From Mugil cephalus (lineage: Eukaryota > Chordata > Actinopteri > Mugiliformes > Mugilidae), in assembly GCF_022458985.1 (NCBI RefSeq), contig NC_061776.1, positions 62,001 to 126,000 of the forward strand: DNA of 64,000 bases, in the 5' to 3' direction. A program made the translations under genes and the position numbers. Under the pieces are notes generated by a model, which saw nothing but the letters and a program-made list of their open reading frames with translations, made no database searches and was not told where the DNA came from. The stretch's first letter is position 1; every line of letters starts with the position of its first letter. Below are positions 1 through 11,970 of this stretch, piece after piece.

Positions 1-130
1 ATACCAGAAGGAGTAATCAGAGCTCTCAGCAGGTCTGGAGTATCTGTAGGACAGAGTAACAGTGCTGCCTTCTAAACTGGACTCTTCAATGTCCTCAGCT
101 TCTCCCTGAATCTGTCCTTCTCTCCTTCAG
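1..130 (-). pseudogene. Leaderless TCR V exon remnant (cut by window edge)
   Basis: The minus strand reads the framework-1 to framework-2 part of a V exon (E-E-S-S-L-E-G-S-T-V-T-L-S then Y-S-F-W-Y). The canonical first cysteine is Tyr (TAC). Framework 1 runs directly into sequence resembling the 5' untranslated flank of intact V genes (cctccctgaatct type), so the leader exon and its intron appear deleted. The rest of the V exon lies outside the window. A close relative sits at about 35074-35240. No function is expected. Confidence 0.75.
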
Positions 131-400
131 GGTTGGACTTGCCAGGGATCGTCCTGGTGGACCTTTCACCCAATGTGGGCTGGTTCAGTCCACTACTTTT
201 CTTCTAGTTATTATTTTTACGTTCAGATAACCTATGTGCTGTGGTGAAAGTTTCTTCATTATTATTAGTTCCCTCCAGTTGGGCCGACTAGGCAGCCTCT
301 CATCACTGGCTACAGAGGGCTAGCAGTGTGTTGACACATGTTATTGGTGTAGGAGCCACATTTAAGTTTATTTGAATTCCATTGTTTGCTATGTCTTTGT
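131..400. repeat. Repeat block shared with 35275-35480
   Basis: The stretch around the ggttggact, ggcagcc and ggctagcagtgtgttgac motifs recurs beside the other leaderless V remnant near 35.3-35.5 kb. V remnant and flank were therefore copied together. It may be part of a DNA-transposon-like repeat; no coding sequence is recognised. Confidence 0.6.
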
Positions 401-500
401 CTTTGTGAGTGTGTACCCGCTACAGGTGGTGATGGTGCCACTGTTTGAATGGCCTCCCATCATGCATCAGTGGGGGACGCACACCAGAGGAGACCGTCAG

Positions 501-1138
501 TCAGTGCGTTTACATGCAGAGCTTAATCGAGCCATGCTCAAAAGTCAACTTTCTGACTACAGTCCTTGTACAGTCCTTTACATGCAGCGGAAGAAAATCA
601 AATAACTATTGGGAACTTGTCCTCCTCCTCCACACTAGGGGGCGATACGTGTCTTTTCAGTGGGTTAATACCACGTTAATACAGCTAGTTTTCTGGTTGA
701 CCTATTACGTGATATAATAAACAAAAGGTCGTTCATGTAGCAGACCGACATTTCAAACAACAACCAGACGGATAATAGTACATTTTTAAATCTCGTACGT
801 AATGTTCGTGCTAATTCTGGTGCATGTAAGATCCGGGCTATCCCTCAGACGGTCTTCTAGCGGCTCTGTTTATCTTCTTCTTCTGTGATCGACTTTCTTG
901 GACGTTTTTGTTCCGGGGTCACACGCCAGCTCGGTGGTGGTGGAGCATGAACACACCATCATCTAACTGAAAACTTCATTCACTGTACACATGCTGGAGA
1001 AAATCCCTGAGTGTCTCAATGGGACAATGAGAACTCCAATTTTAATCGGAGTAACGTGTTTACATGCACTTAAGTTCTCTTGTTATAGTCCGATTAAGGC
1101 AATAATTCGTTTTTTTCACGTGCATGTAAACGCACTGA
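501..1138. mobile_element. MITE-like element with 18-bp perfect inverted ends
   Basis: TCAGTGCGTTTACATGCA at 501-518 is the exact reverse complement of 1121-1138. The motif TTTACATGCA and segments like TTAATCGG recur inside on both strands. Length is 638 bp with no convincing protein, so it is a non-autonomous DNA transposon candidate. A target duplication was not identified with certainty and the family is unknown. Confidence 0.7.
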
Positions 1139-2520
1139 TTGACCACAGCGCGTGAAGCTGCGTGGAGACCTACAATCTAGTTTGGCTGTAGCTTGGTCCT
1201 GCCAGTTATTAGACTGATGCAAACAATGCGTTTTATTTTCTGTGTTTTTTATGTTACAATAAATTACCAGCTTCATTCATCAACCAGCTCTCACAGGATC
1301 CTTTTTGGTCACAAACTGCAAGTCTGACACTGCACAACTGCTTTCTCCACATGGTAAGACAAAGGAAACTGGACATAAGGGTTACAAGACAAACCAGAAT
1401 GAAGTTTTGCCAGCACAGTAGCCAATGACGAGCTGTGGATTCCTTCATTACTGGACACAGTAATGTCGGCCTGACGCATGGACTTGAACAATGGAAGTGG
1501 AATATGTGCTTGAAATGCTGCCATCCTGAATGACTTTTTCGTTTTGAAATAATATTGAAAGGATCAAGAGACGACTTTGGAGGAAGATTTTTGAGTTTAT
1601 GAACTGAGACACTTCTTTTTGGTGGAGAGTAAAAAAGACAAGGTATTGAAACTGCATAATAGCATGAATGAAGCAGCGAAAGGTTTTTTTTTTTTTTTAA
1701 TACTGCAGACTGTTGTTTGACATTCTGAGTGATATTGTACTGTCCGAAACAAGTAACTTTCAGGATTTATCTGAATCCGATAAAAGGCTCCACTCACCAG
1801 CCAATCAGCTGTTCAGGAAAGAATCACGTGTCCTTTTATTGAAGACCTGATTGAGATTGGAGCCCAAATCAATAGAAGATCGTTACGGCCTGAATGCATC
1901 TTCCAGGAGATAATCACACAAAGAAGAGGATGTTTTAGCTCAAACACAGCTCGGAATCAGCAACATTTCATTCAGGACAGCAACCTGATGTATTGATATA
2001 ATGTAACAGCTTTATTGTCGCCCAGGTAACATGATAGAATGAAGAAGATGAAATGATGGTTTTATCTGCTCACACATTACATCTGGGGGAATGAGACTAA
2101 TTGTCATACACGCGATTCATCTCTGCAGCTAAGTGACTGGGTGAACATGAACATGTTCAAGAGTGAACATGCCAACCTCTACGCTGTAGAACTCTTAAAT
2201 CCTTCAGGTTTGCTACTATTAATAGGGTACCATTGTTTGTGATTATTAAGTTAATGATTAAACAGGTTCCGTGTTAATAGTTAGCATACCCACCTTTATG
2301 AGACTGATTCTTGATAAATTGTCTGTCTGGTGCCCTGAGGTGGATTTAATGTTAATCAAATCCTATTAAAATGTTTATAGTAATTATTATTTCGATATTA
2401 ATATTTTACTAATTTGATAGCCAATAACCCACCTGAGTGCACGGTAAATAGCGCCCTCTATGTCGAATAGAGCTGGACATTTATAGTGCATAACCTGGAT
2501 CGGCACCATCTGTAGGAGGC
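1139..2520. other. Intergenic stretch, nothing recognised
   Basis: AT-rich DNA with a T run near 1687-1699. Short open frames show no family motif. No V segment, signal sequence or RNA gene is evident. Confidence 0.5.
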
Positions 2521-2580
2521 AGTGTTCAATCCCCAACATAAATGGTGCTATATAAATAAAACTGAATTGAATTGAATTCT
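2521..2580 (+). repeat. 3' tail of a LINE/SINE with TTGAA repeats
   Basis: The sequence GGTGCTATATAAATAAA followed by short TTGAA-type repeats is the usual 3' tail of teleost L2/CR1-type elements. Only the tail is seen. Confidence 0.5.
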
Positions 2581-2706
2581 GTGAGAGGCATCATACTAGA
2601 ATATATTTACAGAATCTGGTGGTCTTTCCAGCTCAGAGACTGGTTTTACTGCTGCATGGCTCCCTGTAGTGGATGTTATGGAGTGTTGTGTTGTCTTTGC
2701 TCCAAA

Positions 2707-2744
2707 GGTTTTTGTTCAGAGTTTTGGTGTTTCCTGTCACTGTG
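2707..2744 (-). promoter_or_regulatory. Recombination signal of the 2.7-kb V segment
   Basis: On the minus strand the heptamer CACAGTG (2738-2744) is followed by a 22-bp spacer and the nonamer ACAAAAACC (2707-2715). This is a consensus 23-type RSS directly 3' of the V exon. Confidence 0.9.
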
Positions 2745-3203
2745 GGCCTCAGAGCACAGTAGTACACAGCAGAGTCTGTCACTGCAGCAGAGGAGATCTC
2801 CAGATCCATTTCCGTTTCCTCCTTTCTTACATTTACAGACAGTCCATCGACTGGATTTTGAATTATTTCTTCTGATTCCAGATGAGAGATCAGGAACTCT
2901 GGAGGTTTTCCTGGATATTGTCGATACCAGAAGAAGTTATCATTAACACCTCCTTTGGTGTATTTACAGGACAGAGTAACAGTGGTTCCTTCTAAACTGG
3001 ACTCTTCAGTCTTGACTGCAGTGAGTCTTTCATGGCTGACACCTAAAGGAAAAGATAACTCTGTTATATCATATTAGAAATGTTTCAATCCATCATTTCC
3101 ATCCATTCAACATTTTAATTTAACATAATTTTCCTGTATAGTGTAGCATACCTGTGAGAATGAAAAGAAGCAGAGAAAAAGTCCAATAGTCCAACGACAG
3201 CAT
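2745..3203 (-). CDS. TCR alpha/delta-type V segment (SHE family), intact
   Basis: Germline V segment for the variable domain of a T-cell receptor chain. It becomes functional after RAG joining to a (D)J segment and acts at the T-cell surface. The leader exon is 3152-3203 (52 nt, hydrophobic, starts M-L-S-L-D-Y-W) and ends at a GT donor. The intron is 3043-3151. The V exon is 2745-3042 and opens after a TTTAG acceptor. It reads without stop: first Cys in L-S-C-K-Y, Trp in F-F-W-Y-R, and second Cys in Y-Y-C-A-L-R next to the heptamer. Framework and RSS look functional. It belongs to the same family as the segments at 11.5, 47.9 and 52.0 kb. Alpha versus delta cannot be decided because no J or C lies in the window. 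Confidence 0.88.
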
Positions 3204-3453
3204 GTTGAATAAAGGAAATGTTTCTGGTTTGTGTTTTGAAGTCTGTTGAATCTGGAAGTTTCTCTCTCTTCTATAGTTCAGTAACAGCTCAGCTCCTCCC
3301 TGAATCTCTCCATCTCCTCTTTGAGGATGTTGATGTTCTATCACCTCTACAATGAATCTAGAGCAGACTGTATCCTAACCAACCATAGAAGAAGTACAGA
3401 GTGTGGCTCCCTCTAGTGGATGTTATAGAGTATTGCTTTGTCTTTGCTCCAAA

Positions 3454-4380
3454 ACAGAATGGGTCCTAAGACTGATCCTTGAGGTACACCTTCTGTGACC
3501 TCAGGAAATCTGGAGCTAACTCCATCTGAAAACATTCATTCTACGTGTCAAGTAATCTGCAAACCAAGCGGTGGCTTGTTCAGAGATTCCAATCTTACAG
3601 AGAGTTTGTAACAGGAGACTGTGGTCCACAGTGTCAAACGCCTCGGATGGATCAATGAACAGAGCAACACAAACCTTTTTGGAATCCAGTGCCTCGGACA
3701 CATCATTAAAACCTTTTAGGGCAGCAGTGGCAGTACTGTGCTGCTTCTTAAACCCTGATTGAAGGGGGTTTAAAATGTTGTTTGAATCTAAAAATTCCTT
3801 CAGTTGATCCCAGACCAGTTTCTTAAATACTGTTGCCAGAATGTATAACTTTGAAATGGGCCTGTAATTATTCACAAATGCAGGTTCGCTTCCTTTTAGC
3901 AACGGGAGGATGAACACAGATTTCAACCCATCAGGAAGTTTCTTTATGTTGAGGCTTTGGTTAAAAACACAAGTTAGAGGCTCAGAAATTAAGTCAGGAG
4001 TCGGTTTTAGAAAAAAAAAAAAATGGATCCAAATCATCGGGCCCAGATAATCTTTTGGAGTTCAACTTCTTTAAGGCACTAAAAACTTCAGAGGTAGACA
4101 CAGGTACAAAATAAAAAGAACCATCATTTTGGGACTGCTAACAACTGCAGGTTTGTTATGCACAGCTGACTATTTGAAATCACTATTCAGTGAATCAAAC
4201 AAGTGTCCTGCTGTGACAAAATGTTCATTGAAAAAGGTCAGTATGGCCCATTTATCAGTCAAATTTATAGAGTCTCTGGCTAAAAACATTAGCATTTCAC
4301 TAGAAGACACAGCACCAGAACTAGATCTCACAACATTCCAGAACTTATCGGGGTCGTTATTTATAGGTTGTTTCAGATAA
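3454..4380 (-). mobile_element. L2-like LINE reverse transcriptase fragment
   Basis: The minus strand carries reverse transcriptase motifs in order: N-N-Y-R-P-I-S, L-Q-S-G-F-K-K-Q-H-S-T, V-A-L-F-I-D-P-S-E-A-F-D-T-V-D-H and G-V-P-Q-G-S-V-L-G-P. It stops abruptly after this last motif, where it meets V-segment 3' flank at 3453. The main open part is 3516-4037. An A-run near 4010-4022 and frame breaks show decay. A near copy lies at 52692-53605. Confidence 0.8.
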
Positions 4381-4398
4381 CCACTGAGTCCAGTCCTC

Positions 4399-4640
4399 TG
4401 TGGTTGAGCAGGAGGTTATTGGCTGAGCATCATGATGTCAGATCTCTAATCTCCTCTCTGTAGGACGTCTCATCACCTCCCGTGATGAAGCCAATGATGG
4501 AGTCATCAGTAAACTTAACGATTGTATTGGAGCTGTGTGGAGCAGACTGGATGCCTCCCTCTGTCTATTCAGGACTGCTGCTGTACTTTTGATTGGTCTG
4601 TCTCCAGCCAATGAGCTGCAGAGTCTCTATAAAACAGGAA
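4399..4640 (-). mobile_element. Second LINE fragment (F-T-D-D motif region)
   Basis: The minus strand reads N-T-I-V-K-F-T-D-D-S-I-I-G-F-I-T, equivalent to the F-A-D-D catalytic block of a Rex1-like reverse transcriptase. Only a short fragment remains. It abuts the L2-like piece and recurs at about 53625-53890, so both fragments travel as one duplicated block. Confidence 0.65.
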
Positions 4641-5167
4641 GTTGTTTGCTGAGCTCTTCCCTGACTCTGAGCTCATTCATCTCTTGTTCCAGGTTGTCTG
4701 ACCTCCATGATTGTTGCAGGTATGAGACATTTCTCTTCCGCTGACCTCTGACTCCTGTGTTTTTAGTTACCATGGTTGTTCTTGTAGGTTTTCTATACAA
4801 GTCCAGTCCTGTGGAACTTCATTGTTCACAGGCCACTCCTGGTGACTCTGCTTCCTCAGTGCTTCCCCACTCCTGAGTCCAAGTACTGCCAACCACAATG
4901 TAATGTCCTTTATATAATATGATCATTTGTCAGTTATTTGTCTGTAAAAGGATCTTTTAATATTTACCACAGGAGTTGTTGGGGCCTACTAGCCATGCTA
5001 GAGGCTACACTGCCTGGCTGACATATTTCCATACGCTGCTGCTTTGCCTTATAGGAATGCTCATTTTTGGTCTTTTAGCTTTGTCTCCTCTTCGGTCTTT
5101 TTACCTGGTCTGTCTTCAGAACCGGTTTGTATCTGGGATCCATTTGCCTGTGGATCTCTGAGCCTTT
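4641..5167. other. Unassigned spacer
   Basis: No gene or repeat family recognised. A TATAAAA box and CCAAT motif just upstream (about 4610-4635) could be a relic promoter, but no coding sequence follows. Confidence 0.4.
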
Positions 5168-5224
5168 TAGCTGCTTGTCCCCTTGTATGTGTTACTTCTC
5201 TGAGGAGAACTTATATTTAGAGAC

Positions 5225-8200
5225 CGCGGGATGGTGCTGTGACCGCAAACTCTCGCGAGACCATGCATACACGCAACATGGCAAATTGCTGCTAGACACC
5301 TGCGATACACCTGAGCATACACAAACTTTTCATTCATTTCATCTTGTTTTTTTCCATTTCTTACTCAACAAACTGGATCACACCGCAGACCTGGAAAACC
5401 TCAAGACATACATTGACGATTGTTACAACCGACTGCAACATGGGACGCTCTCAAAAAGCCAAAAAGCCACGCACACCCAACTCACCAGCTTCACCCCTCT
5501 CTACTTCATCACCTTCATTACCGACACAACCGTGCTGCACCGAGGTTAAAGAAATTAATATCTCGACACACTCGCACATGAAAATAAATCACTTTGACGA
5601 GCCACAACAACGATGTCTTCCCAACTTTCCTCCATCACCTCCCAACTCATTACAGTCACCACAGAAAATAAAATCATCAAAGAAACCATCCTGGACTTAC
5701 AGATGCGCAGCATGAGGGACAATTCGATTTTTACCGGCATTCCAGAACCACACACAGAAGAACCCGAAAAAACAATCAAGGACTTCATAATCAAACAACT
5801 TAAACTTCCCACGGACACCATCAACAACATCACCTTTCACCGCGTTCACCGTCTGGGACAAAAACACTCCAACACCACCCGACCCCGGCCCATCATCGCA
5901 AAACTCAAGCACTTTTTGTTTCTACACACACACACGCTCATAGAGATGACTTACAACAATTGCTTTAAAAAATATCATCTCATTCATTCACAACTCCACT
6001 ATTACTGACCCGGAAGGATGTTTCATTATAATAAATATTACAATCAATAACAAACCACTAACAATCGGCAATATTTATGGTCCAAATTCTGATAACCCAT
6101 CCTTTTTCAATAACTTCTTTTCCTCCATTATCGCCAACTCAAATAGTCCCATAATAATAGGAGGAGACTTTAACAGAGTCATTAACCCATCAATAGACAG
6201 AAGTAACACCACAAATGAACGCAACTGGCAATCCACAGACACAATAAAACAGTTCATGAGTGATATTGGTCTTGGCGATGGTTGGCGTATACAACACCCA
6301 TCCTCCAAACAATATTCGTTCTTTTCACCAGTTCACCAGTCATTTTCATGAATCAACTACTTCCTTACTAGTAACTCAATAATCCCACATATAGATTCCA
6401 AAATTCATCCTATAACCATCAGTGACCACGCACCAGTAACATTCACATGGCAGAGACTCAGTCTACCTCAATCTAGCCCCAGATGGTGCTTCAACACATC
6501 GCTCCTCAGGCATCCAGATTTCGACAAGCTCATTAAAAAGGAGTGGGCATCCTTCCTAGAAATACATGATTCCCCAAAGTCATCTCCATCACTTCTATGG
6601 GAAACATGTAAAGCAGTTTTAAGAGGTATCATCATTTCATTTTTCACTCACAACAAAAAGAAGGAACAGGAAGAAGAAACTAAACTGGAACAAAAAATCA
6701 CACACCTTGAAAATATTATTATGAATAATCCAGCAGAAGATATACAGAGTGAGGTCAGGAAATACAAATCACAATTAAATGATATAATAAGAAAACCAAA
6801 TTCCTCATACACAGACTCCGACAAGAACAATTTCACCATAGCAACAAATCTGGAAAATACTTAGCAAACTTAATCAGAGCAAACTAAGAAAAAACGTCCA
6901 TCCCCGTCATCAAGGACTCAGCAGGGTAGTCAACACAAGCACCACTGGAAATCAATAAAATCTATAAAAAGACTTTTATACAAAACTATATTCATCTGAA
7001 ATAAACCCTGCCCAAGACGAGGTCAACTCCTTTTTTAATGATATCACTATACCACAACTTTCTCCCGATCAATCTGCCATACTCAAAGATCCGTTGACTA
7101 CAGAAGAATTATTCCATGCTCTCGAACTCATGCCTAACAACAAATCACCTGGACCTGATGGCTTCCCTGCTGAGTTCTATAAGCACTTCTGGCCCATTCT
7201 CGCCCACTCTTCACAAGACTTATTATTGAAATAAAACAAACCGCAAAATTGCTACCAACAATGAATACAGCCATAATTTCAGTGGTTCTCAAACCTGGCA
7301 AAGACCCATCCCTACCCTCAAGCTATCGTCCAATCTCTCTCATAAACGCCAACATCAAAATTATCACCAAAGCACTTGCATACAGACTAGAAAAGTAATG
7401 CCATCCATAATCCATCCAGACCAGACCGGTTTCATTAAAGGCAGACACTCCTCCATAACATAATTGACTACTCCTCCAAGCGCCATGTACAAACCATCAT
7501 TACCACACTAGATGCAGAAAAGGCATTTGACAGGGTTAACTGGTCATTTCTCATATCAACTATGTACTATGTAGCCACTGTTATCACCAATGGACTAACT
7601 TCACAACCTTTCACATTTCACAGGGGGACTAGGCAAGGATGCCCACTCTCTCCCTCTCCCTGTTTACAATATTCAGGGAGAATGTCTGGGGTATGGCAAC
7701 CCAGACACTTCCCATTCCTATATGCACGAATCACTTCACGTATATGGGTATTAACATTCCCACCAGGCTGTCAGAGTTGCTTAGTCTAAATTACACACTC
7801 CTCCACTGGATGAACTCAACACTTTCATTATTAGGCCGTATAGCACTGATTAAAATGACGATACTTCCCAAAATAACTTATCTATTCACAATGATTCCGT
7901 CTCAACCCAGCACATCATGGTTTAAATCACTAGATTAGATTATAACAAAATTCTACTGGAAAAATAAAACACCAAGTATCAAACTCACAACTTTACAGAA
8001 ACCAAAGACAGACGGACTTTCAGCACCAAACCTTTATAATTACTACCTGGCAAACCAACTACAATACATCCTAAAATGGATCCACCTTCATCAGTCAGAC
8101 AGCACTAGTTAGACATAGAACAGGCAACTTGCAATAACATCACTATCTCAGATCTCCTATTCCTCAGTCAGACGATCAAACGACATCAATGTTTTAGAAT

Positions 8201-9976
8201 GTTAACACTTTATGCAACTCTGACAGCCTGACGGAAATTCCACAAAATCACAAGCTCATCATTGGCACCTTCCAAATTCACACCACTCTGAATCCTGACT
8301 TTCTCAGTAATAAAAAAACACACTTCACCTTGCCACATGGTCACAAAAGGCCTAACACACTTAGAACACATGATCCATAACAACACACTGGTCCCGTTTC
8401 CTCACTTGGTCTAGGAGTACAGCATCAGGAGCATCAACTCAAATCATCACTTCAAGCAAAATACAATATCAGAACCATTAGCTTAGATTTACCGCCACCA
8501 ATTTTGAACCTGATTAACATCCATACAAAAAAGAAAGTCCTTTCAAGAATATATCAAATCTTTTTGTAATCTGACACAACTCTATCCATACCTACATCAA
8601 AGTGGGGAAAATATCTGGCATTTGCTCCTGATGCTGACTTCTGGAACCACATCTGCAGAAACATTTACTCCATGTCTAGAAATGCAAATCTACAACTTAT
8701 ACAATATAAAATACTTCACAGGATTCACTACACAGGACAGAAACTGGCAAAAATGGGATCCACATCAGAAATCTGCACAAACTGCCTGTAAAACAAACCA
8801 GACACTTACCTTTATGCATTTTGGCACTGCACACGTCGAACAATTCTGGAGCGAGGTCACCAAATCACTTCCTGTTTTCTTGGGTTGCCATATCCCCCTG
8901 TCTCCCTCCCTCTGTGTCAAACCTGACAAACTCAAACAATAGACTCCTTCTGGTGGCCCTAACCATCGCCAAGAAAACTATCCTCATGAACTGGAAGTCC
9001 AAACACAACATAAACATAACTCACTGGAAAAATTTCTCATCTGACTACATCTCAGTGGAAGACTTCAATCAACAGCTTGCAAAAGAATCTCTATCTATTT
9101 GGTCACTACTCATTTTCTCTTCACAAAACAGTCCCTCATGATGCCTGAGAGCCAATTCCACTAGAAGCATCAATATCATTACATCAAGTCTCTGCGTCTT
9201 ACTACAAAAACATACCTGTAGCTCCACAGTTATTGTACTATATTGTTTAAGTATAGCAGACCCAGTATCTGGCCCCTCCTCTTTCTGCCCTGGACGACTC
9301 ACATGCAAACAGCAAACATGGGAACCTCCATCTTGTTTTTAATGCATCACACACGTCCTGTTTTTAATGCACTACATTCATTCACAAAAACAAACATGCA
9401 ACAACAGCAACTACAAAAAAATAAACCAAAAAAACACACGGGGCTGGAGGGGGCGGGGGCCCTCAGGCTGGTTCCCAGTGGGTCAGCAGGGGCCAGAGAC
9501 ACCACATTAACATGAATAAAAATAGAATGAATAAATAAATCAGTGTCTTAGAAGATTTATCTCCCCTATCCTTCCTCCTCCCCCTCCACCATCTCCCACT
9601 ATTCTTCACTGTAGTAATTATCATCACTATAATTATTCATTGATTTGTATATGTCTGTCAGTTTTGTTTTTATTTATTATCATTATTACTTTCTTTTTTT
9701 AATACTTATTAATGGAAGCATTGTTTTACTTCATATGTTCATTATATATCCTTACTATGATATAAATAACAATGTAATAATATTATTCCTGTATTGTATT
9801 AACTGGTAAACATACAAATTATTAAAGGTTACACCGTGATAGGTCTCACACGCACATTCGTGCACACACATACACACACAAATACACATTGTTCATATCT
9901 TTGTTGTTCATATTTGTATTGTCTGTATTATATTTAAAAATAAAAAAAAAAAGATCACACACACACAAAAAAAGTC
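5225..9976 (+). mobile_element. Degenerate L1-like LINE, nearly full length
   Basis: ORF1 remnant (about 5613-5930) has the L1 ORF1p pattern: coiled N-terminus, then R-D-N-S-I-F-T-G-I-P-E, I-T-F-H-R-V-H-R-L-G and R-P-I-I-A-K. ORF2 follows in broken frames. Endonuclease (about 6030-6450) has I-Y-G-P-N, G-G-D-F-N and S-D-H-A-P. Reverse transcriptase (about 7080-7680) has N-K-S-P-G-P-D-G-F, Y-R-P-I-S-L-I-N, L-D-A-E-K-A-F-D and T-R-Q-G-C-P-L-S-P. The C-terminal part runs to about 9140. Stops and frameshifts abolish coding. An A-run at 9942-9952 and CA-rich DNA close the 3' end. The edges come from comparison with the uninterrupted sequence near 57030-57110, where the bases either side are contiguous. 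Confidence 0.88.
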
Positions 9977-10521
9977 GTTTTGGACATAGTTGTCTGTGTC
10001 ACTTCATCTGACATGAATATTGTTGAAATTGTTCTCTGGTGATTCTTTTCCTTTGGACTCCCACTGACTGATTTATCTTGTATTTTAGAAGCTGAGAGTC
10101 TAAAGTGGTGGTTGCTTGGCCTCTGTGGTGGTGGAGTCTCCTTCACTGTGAACCCCCCTGTTTACTTGTTCACGTCTGTGTGTGTTGTGTTGACTTGATG
10201 TGTGTTTGGGGTGACCCTTCCCTGAGATGCCTCCTCTTGCTAGCCCTCCTCTCCACCAGTAAACCTCAGCTCTGAACCAACGTTTATGGATGGAAGTTTA
10301 TTTCTGAGCTGAGATGAAATCCTTGAATTTAAACCATCATGTAGCTGGTTTCTTCCTGATGTGGATTTGCTGCTCATGTGAATCCTCCCACGGTGTTTCA
10401 TTAGCAGCTGTAACCACAGTGACTCTGATAAAACAGGAATTGGCAGAATCCATCTGATATGAAGCTGTGGTTTGAATACCACTTCCCTCCTCTTTGAAGA
10501 GTAGTCACATATCTGGGTTCA
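9977..10521. other. 3' flank of the 10.6-kb V segment, cassette-shared
   Basis: This stretch is repeated almost unchanged downstream of the V segments at 33.4, 38.9, 47.0, 51.0 and 57.7 kb, in whole or part, and begins again at 63.9 kb. It shows no coding motif; it is duplicated V-flanking DNA. Confidence 0.6.
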
Positions 10522-10560
10522 GGTTTTTGTACAGCCTCTTCTACACTTTGTATCACTGTG
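10522..10560 (-). promoter_or_regulatory. Consensus 23-RSS of the 10.6-kb V segment
   Basis: Heptamer CACAGTG at 10554-10560, spacer of exactly 23 bp, nonamer ACAAAAACC at 10522-10530, read on the minus strand. The heptamer follows the Cys-Ala-Leu-Glu codons. Confidence 0.92.
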
Positions 10561-11173
10561 TTTCTAGAGCACAGTAGTAGAGAGCTGTGTCTGCCAGGGT
10601 CAGGTCTGTTATGGTCAGTTCAGTTGATGAATCTGTTGTTTTTGATGTATAGCGATTATCAGGAATGTAGTTAGCACTGCTGGATTTAGCTCCTTTATAG
10701 AGAATAAACTGAGGAGCCTGAAGGTCAGAATGATGTCTGTACCAGTAAAGTGCAGGATAATCTGAAGTTGTCTGATAGTTGCATGAAAGTGTGACAGATT
10801 GTCCTTCTGTTCCACTGACTTCATCTCGTTCAGGAGAGATTGTGTCTCCAGCTGTTAGTCCTGGAAAAAGTAGAGAACATGAAGCCATTAGACTAACATT
10901 GTCCATGAGAGTGAGAGGAGAAGGCAGTGGAAAATGTCTCCTGTACAGTGTTACTCTGTGGACATTCACAACAAAATCATCTGTACAACTCTGTCAGTTC
11001 AATGTAGAAGATGATGAAAAGATGATTTTCATTGTATCAGAGCAAAGAAACAAGAAGAGTTGTGAAGTGCAGTCTGTATATCTGGTTAATGCAGCAGCTT
11101 CAACAAAACTTGAATCCCTGTTCTTCAACTCACCTATAATGTGAGATAGAAGCAAAAAGAGGTGAAGCAACAT
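10561..11173 (-). CDS. TCR alpha/delta-type V segment (CALE family), intact
   Basis: Leader exon 11134-11173 (40 nt, M-L-L-H-L-F-L-L-L-S-H-I-I) with donor GTGAGT. The intron is about 270 bp and the acceptor is TTTTTCCAG. V exon 10561-10860. The exon begins L-T-A-G-D-T-I-S-P, has first Cys in L-S-C-N-Y, L-Y-W-Y-R-H-H in framework 2, and D-T-A-L-Y-Y-C-A-L-E at its end. All immunoglobulin-fold anchors are present with no stop. It is the first of six intact members of this family here. Members differ mainly in CDR1 (here around S-D-Y-P-A) and CDR2. It pairs with the Cys-Ala-Leu-Arg segment directly upstream at 11.5 kb. Confidence 0.9.
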
Positions 11174-11254
11174 ATCTTTGGAGTTATTAAAGCCAGACAG
11201 ACAGCACATCAACAATGTTCTTCCAGCAGTGTAGAATGAGGAAGAAATAATGTC

Positions 11255-11318
11255 ATTGGATGAGCTGATGATGTTGAGTGGGCGGGGCCAGTTACAGCTT
11301 GACTTCAACTCAACCAAT
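11255..11318 (-). promoter_or_regulatory. Conserved promoter-like block of CALE-family V genes
   Basis: Within about 150 bp upstream of the leader ATG lie an inverted CCAAT (11314-11318), a GC box (11280-11287) and a second CCAAT followed by GACATTA (11255-11259 on this strand). The same block precedes the other leaders of this family (near 29.34, 34.10, 39.61, 47.66, 51.73 and 58.35 kb). A promoter role is inferred from position and conservation. Confidence 0.55.
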
Positions 11319-11479
11319 CAAATTCTTCTCTGCTTCAACAGCAGCTCTGTCTCAGATGTCAACTGCTTCATTTCTCTGTTGTCTTTGTCCTCAGTCCAAT
11401 GAGTCAGAAATCAGTGGTTGAACAGAGTGTGGCTCCCTCTAGTGGATGTTGTGGAGTATTGTGTTGTCTTTGCTCCAAA

Positions 11480-11517
11480 GGTTTTTGTTCAGAGTTTTGG
11501 TGTTTCCTGTCACTGTG
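11480..11517 (-). promoter_or_regulatory. RSS of the 11.5-kb V segment
   Basis: Heptamer CACAGTG at 11511-11517, 22-bp spacer, nonamer ACAAAAACC at 11480-11488 on the minus strand. Confidence 0.9.
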
Positions 11518-11970
11518 GGCCTCAGAGCACAGTAGTACACAGCAGAGTCTGTCACTGCAGCAGAGGAGATCTCCAGATCCATTTTAGTTTCCTCCTTTTT
11601 TACATTTACAGACAGTCCATCCACTGATTTTTTCATTATTTCTCCTGATTCCAGATGAGAGATCAGGAACTCTGGAGGTTTTCCTGGATATTGTCGATAC
11701 CAGAAGAAACTATCAGAACCTTTGGTGTATTTACAGGACAGAGTAACAGTGGTTCCTTCTAAACTGGACTCTTCAGTCTTGACTGCAGTGAGTTGTTCAT
11801 GGCTGACACCTAAAGGAAGAGATAACTCTGTTATATCATGTTAGAAATGTTTCAATCCATCATTTTCATCCATTCAACATTTTAATTTAACATCATTTTC
11901 CTGTATAGTGTAGCATACCTGTGAGAATGAAAAGAAGCAGAGAAAACGTCCAATAGTCCAACGACAGCAT
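11518..11970 (-). CDS. TCR alpha/delta-type V segment (SHE family), intact
   Basis: Leader exon 11919-11970 (M-L-S-L-D-Y-W start, 52 nt) and V exon 11518-11809 joined across a short intron with GT and AG signals. The exon reads V-S-H-E-Q-L-T-A-V, L-S-C-K-Y, S-F-F-W-Y-R-Q and S-A-V-Y-Y-C-A-L-R without stop. Both disulphide cysteines and the core Trp are kept. It is the sister of the 2.7-kb segment and lies just upstream of the CALE-family promoter at 11.3 kb, forming a cassette. Confidence 0.88.

Noticed and set aside
4610..5167. TATA/CCAAT motifs as a real gene promoter
   Set aside because: No coding sequence follows, and the twin block at 53.8 kb has lost the TATA motif and runs into a LINE.
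5225..9976. L1-like element as an active retrotransposon
   Set aside because: Several stops and frame changes lie in endonuclease and reverse transcriptase.
10779..11144. Plus-strand open frames over V exons and leader introns, repeated at every CALE copy
   Set aside because: They are antisense shadows of the conserved minus-strand V segments.
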